64,000 nucleotides of DNA from contig CAJOIE010000001.1 of NCBI GenBank assembly GCA_905234605.1, positions 343,153 to 407,152 on the forward strand, read 5' to 3'. How positions within the stretch are numbered: the stretch's first letter is position 1; each line of letters starts with the position of its first letter. The notes beneath the pieces are model-generated. The model made no database searches. It was not told the DNA's origin and was given only the letters and a program-made list of their open reading frames with translations. The DNA is from an uncultured Bacteroidaceae bacterium (GTDB taxonomy: Bacteria; Bacteroidota; Bacteroidia; Bacteroidales; Bacteroidaceae). Shown in pieces: positions 26,289-34,086 of this stretch. Made by a program: the position numbers and the translations under genes.

Positions 26289-29200
26289 TCAGAACTTCAC
26301 GGTGAGACCGGCAGTGATGGTGCGCATTGTGGAGAACATTCCTGTTGCCAGACCGCCGCCAGTCGTCATGGAGCCCACGGCATCGGTGAAGCGGGGGTCG
26401 ATACCCTGACGCTTGGTGAGCAGGAAGAGGTTCTCGCCGGCGACGAAGACACGCAGGCTGCGCACTGTGAGCGGAGTCATCCACTTCTTGGGGAAGGTGT
26501 AGCCCAGAGTGAGGTTGTTCAGCGAGAGGTAGTTGCTGCTGATGAGGAAGCGGTCGATGGAGGTCTGTGCGCAGGGGTCGTCGGCAGCGAGGTTGCTCAG
26601 GCGGGGTATGTCGCTGGTGGGGTTGTCCTCGCTCCATGCGTTGTAGAGATCCTTGTGCATCACCTGTGCAGCACTGATACCGTTGCGCATGATGCTCTGG
26701 TAGCCACCGTCGTAGTACTTGCCGCCGAGCTGGAAGCTGAACTGTGCGCTCAGGTCGAAGCCGAAGGCCTCGATGGTTGTGCCGAAGCCGCCGATGACCT
26801 TGGGCAGCATGTCGCCGCAGTCGTAGGAGGTAGCCTCGTCGAGGGCGTTGGTCACGACCTTGCGGCCGGTGTATACGGGATTGTCGTTCTCATCGGTGAC
26901 CTGCTCATAGCGGATGTTGCCGTTGGCATCGTGAGCCGTCTGATAGGTGGGATTGCCATCAGCGTCGAGGACAGGGTTGCCGGAGTCGTCGACAACGGCC
27001 TCGAGCACCTCACGCAGCTGCACTTCGTCCTTGTAGAAGAGGGCCTGGCCGGGCTGGAAGTCGTATTTGTAGGCATCCAGAGAATACTCACTGCCCGTAT
27101 AGCTGCCGCCGTATGTGCCGGCATACTGCTTCATGTAGGCCTCACGTGCGGAACCGCCCACGATGAGAATCTGGTTGGAGTATTTCAGGCCATCGGCAGG
27201 GATGGTGGGGTCGAGCTCCTTGATTTCGTTGTGGTTGTGAGCCAGCATGAGGTTGACGTTCCACTTGAAGTCGCGTGTGCGTACCACATCGGCATCCAGG
27301 CTGAACTCGATACCGCTGTTGAAGAGGCGTCCCACGTTGACGGGGTATGTGCGGGCGTTCACGCCGGACGACAGAGGCAGGGTGCGTGAGTAGAGCATGT
27401 CGGTGGTGTTGCCGAAGTAAGCCTCGATGCTACCGTTCAGGCGATACTTGAAGAGTGAGAAGTCGAGACCGAAGTTCCATGACTTCTTCTTCTCCCATGT
27501 GAGCTCGGTGTTACCCTTCGACGAGAGTGTGATGGAGTACTCGCCGGTCTCGTTGTTGTAGGAAGGAGTGTAGCGGTCGGCCCATGCGTAGTAGCCGAGG
27601 TTGTCGTTACCGGTAGAGCCCCAGCTTGCCTTGAGCTTCAAGAGGTCTATCCAGGTGACATCCTTGAGGAATGCCTCCTTGTTGATTTGCCAGCCGATAC
27701 CTGCGCTGCCGAAGGTGCCCCAGCGGTGGCCGGGAGCGAAGATGGACGAAGCCTCACGACGCACGGTGACGTCGGCGAAGTAGCGCTCGCCGTAGTCGTA
27801 GCTCAGACGGCCGAAGTAGCCTTGACGTGCAAGGTTGTCGGTGGCGGAGCCGGCACTGCGGAAGTCAACGCCGTAGGCATTGTTGAGCTCGGCGATGTAG
27901 GGGTTGTAGAGGTGGTCGTTGTAGCCGGAGAGGCTGCTGGAGCGCAGGCGATAGCGCTCGTAGCCTGCGAGGGCGCTCACGTTGTGGTCGCCGAAGCTGG
28001 CAATGTAGTTGCCCTGATAGATCTGGTTGACGGAGAAGTTGCGTGAGTGGCTCACCTGCACGGCACCGTCAACGGTGGAACCGCTGGCGAAACGGCTTGA
28101 GAGCGACGTGGAGCGGTTGTTGTAGGCTGATGCACTCATGATGGCACTCAGTTCGAGACCCTTCACGGGTGTGATGACAGCAGCCCACTTACCGTTGAAG
28201 ATGTCGGAGTTGCCATGGTTGCGGTTGTACTCGTTGTCGCGCACGGCATTGCCCACGATGCCCGGACGGGAGAAGCCTGTCTGGTTGGTATCGTAGATGG
28301 TGACGCCGTTGTCCACGCGGATGGAGCCGTCGGCATTACGCACATAGAGTGGGTAGATGGGGGCAATGATGTTCGTGATGTAGAACAGGTTGCCGCTGGA
28401 GCCCCAGTTGTCGGAATACTCGGGAGTCTCGCTGTCACTATGTGTGAACGAGAAGTTGGTGGATAGGCGGAGCCACTTCTTGGCCTGATACTCCACGTTG
28501 GCACGGCTGGTGTAGCGCTGGTAGCGGCTATTGCTGACGTAGCCACCGTCGTTGAGGTAGCCTGCGCTGGCGAAGTAGCTCAGACGGCCTGTGCCGCCGT
28601 TGACGCTGACGTTGTACTCCTGACGGAACGAGTTGTGGTATGTCTCGTCGTACCAGTCGTCGGGGGTGAAGTAGTTGACGCCGTCGGAGTAGCCGAGGGT
28701 GGCGTTGGGGTTGATCTTGAAGTTGCGGCCGATGAGGTTCTCACCCTGCGGCAGCGTGTACACCTGATAGCCCAGGTCGCTGAAGAGGTGGCTGTTGGCA
28801 TAGTCGTAGGCCTGGTCGGGTGTGGAGCCGTGGTAGAGGCGGCTGTTGTAGAGGCTCTTGAAGTAGAGCTCATAGTGTGCGGCGGGGTCGGTGACGACAT
28901 CGTAGTTGGGGATGAGGCGGCTGTTGCTACCCCACTTGGCGTCGAAGGTGACCTCGGCGTCCTGCACGCCCTTGGCCTTCTTGGTGGTGATGATGATCAC
29001 ACCGTTTGCGCCTCGTGCACCGTAGATGGCGGATGCCGAGGCGTCCTTCAGCACTGAGATGCTCTCGATGTCGTTGGGGTTGATGGTGGAAGCCGACTGC
29101 TCGAGTGGAGCTCCGTCGATGATGTAGAGTGGTGCCGAGCTTGCACCGAGGCTGCCGATACCGCGTATCTTGAAGCTCGGTGTGCTGCCGGGGCCTTCGC

Positions 29201-29657
29201 CTACGCCGAGTGCCTGCAGACCTGTCACCTTGCCTATGAGGGCGCTTGTGGCGCTGGCCGAGACGTGGTTGGTGATGTCCTCCGACTTGATTTCGACGGC
29301 AGAGCCCGTGAATGTGGAACGCTTGGCCGTGCCGTAGGCAATGACCATCACCTCGTCGAGCATGCGGTTGTCTGTGTCAAGGGCTATCTGCATGCCGTTG
29401 CGTGCACGCACCACACGGGGCAGCATGCCCATGTGGGAGATTTCCAGACGGCTGTCGGCACTGGGTACAGTGATGGTGAACTGGCCATTGATGTTGGTCG
29501 TAGTGCCCGTCGTCGTGCCCACAACCTTGATTGCGGCACCAGGTAGCGGCTCACCATCATCTGCACTGATGATAGTGCCTCGCACCTGAGTCTGAGCCAT
29601 AGCCATCCCCACACAGAGGAGCAGGCTACCCAGGAAAGCAAAAATTCTCTTTTCCAT
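26289..29657 (-). CDS. SusC/RagA family TonB-linked outer-membrane transporter
   Basis: The product is 1122 residues from the Met of MEKRIFAFLG, with a signal peptide ending MAMA-Q. Domains are a carboxypeptidase-regulatory-like N-domain (VRGTIISADDGEPLPGA), a TonB plug with the SusC marks GSLGASSAPLYIIDGAPL and YGARGANGVIIITTKK, and a 22-strand barrel ending in AGLTVKF. There is no STN domain, so it is not expected to signal to an anti-sigma factor. The extra upstream codons to 29735 lie downstream of the promoter but lack a signal sequence. It imports the substrate bound by SusD. Confidence 0.95.
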   Translation of the reverse strand: MEKRIFAFLGSLLLCVGMAMAQTQVRGTIISADDGEPLPGAAIKVVGTTTGTTTNINGQFTITVPSADSRLEISHMGMLPRVVRARNGMQIALDTDNRMLDEVMVIAYGTAKRSTFTGSAVEIKSEDITNHVSASATSALIGKVTGLQALGVGEGPGSTPSFKIRGIGSLGASSAPLYIIDGAPLEQSASTINPNDIESISVLKDASASAIYGARGANGVIIITTKKAKGVQDAEVTFDAKWGSNSRLIPNYDVVTDPAAHYELYFKSLYNSRLYHGSTPDQAYDYANSHLFSDLGYQVYTLPQGENLIGRNFKINPNATLGYSDGVNYFTPDDWYDETYHNSFRQEYNVSVNGGTGRLSYFASAGYLNDGGYVSNSRYQRYTSRANVEYQAKKWLRLSTNFSFTHSDSETPEYSDNWGSSGNLFYITNIIAPIYPLYVRNADGSIRVDNGVTIYDTNQTGFSRPGIVGNAVRDNEYNRNHGNSDIFNGKWAAVITPVKGLELSAIMSASAYNNRSTSLSSRFASGSTVDGAVQVSHSRNFSVNQIYQGNYIASFGDHNVSALAGYERYRLRSSSLSGYNDHLYNPYIAELNNAYGVDFRSAGSATDNLARQGYFGRLSYDYGERYFADVTVRREASSIFAPGHRWGTFGSAGIGWQINKEAFLKDVTWIDLLKLKASWGSTGNDNLGYYAWADRYTPSYNNETGEYSITLSSKGNTELTWEKKKSWNFGLDFSLFKYRLNGSIEAYFGNTTDMLYSRTLPLSSGVNARTYPVNVGRLFNSGIEFSLDADVVRTRDFKWNVNLMLAHNHNEIKELDPTIPADGLKYSNQILIVGGSAREAYMKQYAGTYGGSYTGSEYSLDAYKYDFQPGQALFYKDEVQLREVLEAVVDDSGNPVLDADGNPTYQTAHDANGNIRYEQVTDENDNPVYTGRKVVTNALDEATSYDCGDMLPKVIGGFGTTIEAFGFDLSAQFSFQLGGKYYDGGYQSIMRNGISAAQVMHKDLYNAWSEDNPTSDIPRLSNLAADDPCAQTSIDRFLISSNYLSLNNLTLGYTFPKKWMTPLTVRSLRVFVAGENLFLLTKRQGIDPRFTDAVGSMTTGGGLATGMFSTMRTITAGLTVKF

Positions 29658-29819
29658 AAATACTCTCTTAATTAAACATACGTTGTTATTAACTTGCTTG
29701 CTTTTTCTCTCTACATAATATTTCAGGTGTAGCACTAAGCGGGCTTACCTTACCGGCACGGGGTATGCCTCTGCCCGCCGTAACCCTTGGTTTGTGTTTA
29801 TTTTTACTAAAAGACGGTG

Positions 29820-29850
29820 CAAAGGTAAGCAAACATCTGTTAACGACAAT
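29820..29850 (-). promoter_or_regulatory. Promoter of the susC operon with long leader
   Basis: On the minus strand ATTG (29850-29847), a 19-base spacer and TACCTTTG (29827-29820). The predicted leader to the start codon at 29657 is about 155 bases, long enough for post-transcriptional control, but I see no known riboswitch in it. Confidence 0.65.
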
Positions 29851-30026
29851 GAAAAGTATTAAAGAATGTAACTCCTTACAGTCACTTTTTTGCATCCCAA
29901 GTCCCCCTTTGCAGTACATTTGGGAAGCAAAAGGCGGCGGCCTGCTTGCATTTTGACAAAAGAATGCACCTCACGTCACTGTTTGCCGGCAGGCTGGCAG
30001 AAAATGAAATAAAATGTAAAGAAAAA

Positions 30027-30130
30027 CACCGTGCAGGGTATCTGGCACACACCGTGCAGGGTATCTGACACACACCGTGCAGGGTAAAAAGCATCACCGT
30101 GCAGGGTATCTGGCCCGCACCGTGCAGGGT
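30027..30130. repeat. Five-copy palindromic array, 22-23-bp period
   Basis: Identical 13-base units CACCGTGCAGGGT start at 30027, 30050, 30073, 30095 and 30118 (steps 23, 23, 22, 23). The spacers are partly alike (ATCTGGCACA, ATCTGACACA, AAAAAGCAT, ATCTGGCCCG). It lies in the gap between the divergent susC and rpe units, with no hairpin partner, so it is not a terminator. The rest of 29851-30418 shows no well-supported gene. Confidence 0.85.
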
Positions 30131-30188
30131 GATGCGAGTGGCGGTGAAGAGAGTGAAAGAAAGAGGCTGCAGCCACAATAAAGACAAC

Positions 30189-30422
30189 ATGCCTGCGTTC
30201 TTCTTACAGACACGGCCACCCATGGCCGCCACGCCGCACCGACGCGGTCTGTCACGCACCATCCAACACGCATTGCCTATGCAACAACCTGTACTCCTAC
30301 ACGTTAACCTGCAAGTGACGTCCCTGCACGGCCACCGCCCGTCGCTTGCCATCAACAGCGTGCCGCGCATGGCCACCCTGGCTGCCATACGTGCCTACGC
30401 CCGTGCCGTCCGACCGCTATGA
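30189..30422 (+). CDS. Uncertain small ORF coupled to rpe
   Basis: An open frame of up to 77 codons (possible ATGs at 30189, 30222 and 30279) ends in an ATGA overlap with the rpe start. I recognise no family, and the composition is Arg/His/Pro-rich, as expected for a chance frame in GC-rich DNA. The tight overlap with rpe and the lack of another visible rpe promoter are the only reasons to list it. Confidence 0.2.
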   Translation: MPAFFLQTRPPMAATPHRRGLSRTIQHALPMQQPVLLHVNLQVTSLHGHRPSLAINSVPRMATLAAIRAYARAVRPL

Positions 30423-31078
30423 GCATGATAGCCCCCTCGCTGCTTGCAGCCGACTTCGGGCACATAGCCCGCGAGATGGAGTGGTTCAACCGCTCGGAGG
30501 CCGACTGGCTGCATCTCGACGTGATGGACGGAGTGTTCGTGCCAAACATATCCTTCGGCTTCCCCGTGATGGAGGCCGTGGCACGACTGACCACCAAGCC
30601 CCTCGACGTGCACCTGATGATAGTGCAGCCGGAGAAGTTCATCACACAGGTGCGCGACCTCGGTGCGCACGTGATGAACGTGCATCAGGAAGCCTGTGTG
30701 CACCTCTACCGCACCGTGCAGCAGATACACGAGGCCGGCATGAAGGCAGCCGTGTCGCTGTGTCCTGCCACGCCGCTGTGCACGCTCGAGGATGTGCTCG
30801 CCGACGTCGACGTGGTGATGCTCATGACCGTGGAGCCAGGCTTCGGCGGCCAGCCCTTCATAGAGCACAGCCTCGACAAGGTGCGGCGTCTGCGCCAGAT
30901 GATTGCCGCGACAGGCTCGCATGCCTTGATAGAGGTGGACGGCGGCGTGAACCGCACGACGGCACCCCGTCTGGCGCGGGCCGGCGTGGACATCATGGTC
31001 ACGGGCAGTGCCGTGTTCGGCAAGGCCGACCCTGCCGAGGAGGTGCGCATGCTCAAGGCGCTGACAACCAACGCCTGA
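30419..31078 (+). CDS. rpe: Ribulose-phosphate 3-epimerase
   Basis: The product is a 219-residue cytoplasmic TIM barrel interconverting ribulose-5-phosphate and xylulose-5-phosphate in the pentose phosphate pathway. Motifs are APSLLAADFGH, the metal/catalytic region LHLDVMDGVFVPN, VHLMI, MTVEPGFGGQPF and EVDGGVN. Normal length. It is followed by comEC after about 65 bases on the same strand, an order common in Bacteroidales. Confidence 0.95.
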   Translation: MSMIAPSLLAADFGHIAREMEWFNRSEADWLHLDVMDGVFVPNISFGFPVMEAVARLTTKPLDVHLMIVQPEKFITQVRDLGAHVMNVHQEACVHLYRTVQQIHEAGMKAAVSLCPATPLCTLEDVLADVDVVMLMTVEPGFGGQPFIEHSLDKVRRLRQMIAATGSHALIEVDGGVNRTTAPRLARAGVDIMVTGSAVFGKADPAEEVRMLKALTTNA

Positions 31079-31142
31079 CACCGCCGCCCCACCCTCACGC
31101 CGCCGTTGCACCGTGCCGGCATCGCTGCCGCACCCTTTGGCC

Positions 31143-32933
31143 ATGCCCAAGACGCTCACGCTCATCACGCTATGCTTCGCCGCAGGCATAGCCGCAGCCC
31201 ACGTGCTATTCTTCTGCATGCACGTGGCAGTGCCCGTGTGGGCCGACGCCGTGCTCCTGGCTGCCAGCACACTCTTGGCTGCCGGCCTCTATGCTGCCCA
31301 CCGCCGCATCCGCCACGCTCCGCTCTTCGCCCCGCACACCGCCTTTGCGGTGCTGCTGTGCATGCTCTCTGCCACCCTGGGCTTCGCCCGCTACACGGCC
31401 GAGGCACGCCGCGTGCAGCTGTCGTGGCAGCAGATGGCACACCCGCCCGTCAACCGCGGCAACCCCGACGAGATGGACTACCGTGCCTACCGCTGGACAC
31501 AGGGCGTGGAGCCCGATGCCACGGCACGGTCGCAGCGACTGCGGCAGGCAGCCCTCGGCCTACGCGACAGGCTGCTGCGCCGTTATGCCTCGGCAGGCCT
31601 CGCCGACGATGCCTACGCTCTCATCGCCGCCATGACGCTCGGCGACCGCTCGGCCCTGACACCCACCGTGCGCGACCTCTACGCCGAGGCCGGTGCCGCC
31701 CACCTGCTGGCTCTCTCGGGCATGCACCTGGGCATCGTCGTGGGCATGCTGCTGTGGCTCATCTGCGGCAGGCTGGCCCTGTCGGCATGGCGGCTGCCCG
31801 CGGGCGCACTCACCATTGTGCTCATCTGGGCATACTGCCTGATGGCCGGGCTGCCGCCGTCGCTGCTGCGCGCTGCCATCATGACCAGCGTGGCCGTCGC
31901 GGCGGCAATGCTGCGCCGGCAGGACACACCCTCCGACACGCTTGTGCTCACGGCCCTGGTGATGCTGGCGGCACGCCCTTTCGCACTCATCGACGTGGGC
32001 GCGCAGCTCTCCTTTGCAGCCATGGCAGGCATACTCCACCTGCACCCGCAGGTCATGGCCTACGCCTTCCGCCGCTGGCGCACAGCCATGCTGTGGCTGG
32101 CACGCAAGAGGCTCACGGCACCGCTGCACCTGCTCTCCATGAGCATCTGCGCCCAGCTGTGCACCACCCCGTTGGTGGCTCTATACTTCCACCGCATCGC
32201 CACCTACGCCCCTCTCTTCAACCTCATCTATGTGCCCGTGACCACCATGCTCGTCTACGGTGCCATCCTCGTGTTGCTGCTGTCGGCCACCGTGCCCGCA
32301 GCGGCATCGACAGTGGCCGCAGTCCTCACGTGGCTGATAGGCTTCCAGATGGGAATGATGCGCTGGGAAGTGAGCCTGCCAGGTGCCGTGGTGTATGATT
32401 TCTGGTCGGCACGTGCGCGGCCGCAGCTCGTGGTCTACAACAACCGTCACTGCCCCGCGCTACACATCATAGTAGCACCCTCGCAGAGCTATCTCCTGCT
32501 GCCGCGCCCCGACGCTGCCGACAGCGGGCTGCGCCGCATCCGCGACAGTTTCTGGCGGCGACGCCTCACGGCTGAGCCGCAAACCGTGGGCCGCCACTAC
32601 ATGGCCGTGGGTGCCTGCCGCGTGCTCATGCTCGATGCACCCGTGAGCCCGCATGCCGCCATGGAGCTGCCACGACAGGAGCAGCAGGACGTGGACATTC
32701 TCTGGCTCACCTGCGACTACGACGGCTATCTCACCACGCTCTCGGCCTTTGTGCGGCCACAGATGGTTGTGGCCGACGCCAGCCTGGCACCATGGGTGCG
32801 CCGGCAGGTGAACGAGGAGTGCGAGGCTCTCGGGTGGCGCCACCACGACATCATGGAGCAGGGAGCCCTGCGGATGCCCCTGCTGCCGCAGCATACACAC
32901 ACGGCATCGCTACAGCAGCAGGATGCCCGCTAA
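31143..32933 (+). CDS. comEC: ComEC/Rec2-family DNA uptake channel, shortened
   Basis: The product is about 596 residues (a GTG 10 codons earlier is possible). N-terminal membrane helices are followed by NRGNPDEMDYRAYRWTQG, the region normally ending the DUF4131 OB-fold, then the competence domain with LLALSGMHLGIVVG and about eight more membrane helices up to residue 430. The C-terminal 180 residues are soluble. Compared with the Bacteroidales ComEC I remember (near 690 residues), about 90 residues of the OB-fold ahead of the NPDE motif are missing without a frame break. The family forms the inner-membrane channel for single-stranded DNA uptake. Its last 24 bases overlap the convergent chromate transporter gene. 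Confidence 0.85.
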   Translation: MPKTLTLITLCFAAGIAAAHVLFFCMHVAVPVWADAVLLAASTLLAAGLYAAHRRIRHAPLFAPHTAFAVLLCMLSATLGFARYTAEARRVQLSWQQMAHPPVNRGNPDEMDYRAYRWTQGVEPDATARSQRLRQAALGLRDRLLRRYASAGLADDAYALIAAMTLGDRSALTPTVRDLYAEAGAAHLLALSGMHLGIVVGMLLWLICGRLALSAWRLPAGALTIVLIWAYCLMAGLPPSLLRAAIMTSVAVAAAMLRRQDTPSDTLVLTALVMLAARPFALIDVGAQLSFAAMAGILHLHPQVMAYAFRRWRTAMLWLARKRLTAPLHLLSMSICAQLCTTPLVALYFHRIATYAPLFNLIYVPVTTMLVYGAILVLLLSATVPAAASTVAAVLTWLIGFQMGMMRWEVSLPGAVVYDFWSARARPQLVVYNNRHCPALHIIVAPSQSYLLLPRPDAADSGLRRIRDSFWRRRLTAEPQTVGRHYMAVGACRVLMLDAPVSPHAAMELPRQEQQDVDILWLTCDYDGYLTTLSAFVRPQMVVADASLAPWVRRQVNEECEALGWRHHDIMEQGALRMPLLPQHTHTASLQQQDAR

Positions 32934-33482
32934 GGCACAGAAGAGCAGCACGCGGATGGGGTTGATCTTGTAGACATGGCATGCCACCACCGACCCCGCA
33001 AAGATAGCCACGCTGCAACCAAACTGCCAAGGGCTGGCAGAGGGCGTTGAGAAGTTGTCGGGAGTGAGCAGCAACAGGCATGCCGCCGCCAGCAAGCCTA
33101 CCACGGCAGGGCGCAGGCCGCTGAACACATGCTCCACGGCAGGATGGTGCTTGTACTGTAGCAAGAACTTGCTGATGAGCAGCATAAGCACAAACGAGGG
33201 CAACACCACGGCAAAGGTGGCCACGGCACTGCCGGCAACACCCATCAGGTGCGACCCTCCGGCGTTGACCACGGCAGTATAGCCCACGTAGGTGGCCGAA
33301 TTGATGCCTATGGGGCCGGGCGTCATCTGCGAGATGGCCACAATGTCGGTGAACTCACCCATCGACATCCACGCATGGCGCGTCACCACCTCGCCCTGTA
33401 TCATGGACAGCATGGCATAGCCTCCGCCGAAACCGAAGAGGCCTATGAGAAAAAAGGTGTAGAAGAGCTGCAAGTAGATCAT
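32910..33482 (-). CDS. Chromate transporter family protein (second half-subunit)
   Basis: The product is a 190-residue membrane protein with one CHR domain: FGFGGGYAMLSMIQGEVV near the N-terminus, then ISQMTPGPIGINSATYVGY, with about five or six membrane segments. It pairs with the preceding gene of the same family, forming a two-gene short-chain ChrA system. Whether the substrate is chromate is not known; many such pairs have untested substrates. Its start overlaps the stop of the first half-gene by four bases, and its 3' end overlaps comEC. Confidence 0.9.
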   Translation of the reverse strand: MIYLQLFYTFFLIGLFGFGGGYAMLSMIQGEVVTRHAWMSMGEFTDIVAISQMTPGPIGINSATYVGYTAVVNAGGSHLMGVAGSAVATFAVVLPSFVLMLLISKFLLQYKHHPAVEHVFSGLRPAVVGLLAAACLLLLTPDNFSTPSASPWQFGCSVAIFAGSVVACHVYKINPIRVLLFCALAGILLL

Positions 33483-34075
33483 GGGCTGTCGGCATGAGAG
33501 TCAACGCATGTGCCATAGAGCCACCCTCCCGCTCCGGCCACGAGTATCACCCAGATGGGCGACACACCCATGAGCCATATCGCAGCGGCCGAGAGCACGG
33601 GTATCCACACATTGGTCCACGCGATGCGCGCCGTGCGTGCCATCTTGAACGTGGGAACCGCTATGAGGGCCACCACACAGGGGCGTATGCCGCGGAAAGC
33701 ACGTGCCACGATGGCGTTGTCCTGAAACCTGCGGAAGAAGAGGGCAATGGCAAGGATTATCACAAACGAGGGCACGACACAGCCCAGCGTGCTGGCCAGT
33801 GCACCACGTGTGCCGCGCAGGGCGTTGCCGATGAAGATGGCGATGTTCACCGCGAACACCCCAGGACACGACTGCGCCACGGCCATGAGGTCGAGCAGGT
33901 CCTCGCGCGACAGCCATCCGCGGCGGTCCACCACTTCGGCTTCTATGAGCGGAATCATGGCATAGCCCCCGCCAATGGTGAAGAGACCTATGCGGAAGAA
34001 GGTGGCAAAGAGCACGCTGAGAGGCACCTGCGCCACAGCATGCCGCCGCACATCAGTCTGCTGCCGTGAGTCCAT
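33479..34075 (-). CDS. Chromate transporter family protein (first half-subunit)
   Basis: The product is 198 residues with one CHR domain: FTIGGGYAMIPLIEAEVV and MAVAQSCPGVFAVNIAIFIG, plus several membrane helices. The pattern GGGYAM is shared with the second half, so the two probably assemble as a heterodimer. It begins 11 bases after purL and overlaps its partner by four bases, so purL and the two transporter halves form one unit. Confidence 0.9.
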   Translation of the reverse strand: MDSRQQTDVRRHAVAQVPLSVLFATFFRIGLFTIGGGYAMIPLIEAEVVDRRGWLSREDLLDLMAVAQSCPGVFAVNIAIFIGNALRGTRGALASTLGCVVPSFVIILAIALFFRRFQDNAIVARAFRGIRPCVVALIAVPTFKMARTARIAWTNVWIPVLSAAAIWLMGVSPIWVILVAGAGGWLYGTCVDSHADSP

Positions 34076-34086
34076 GAGGCTGAAGG

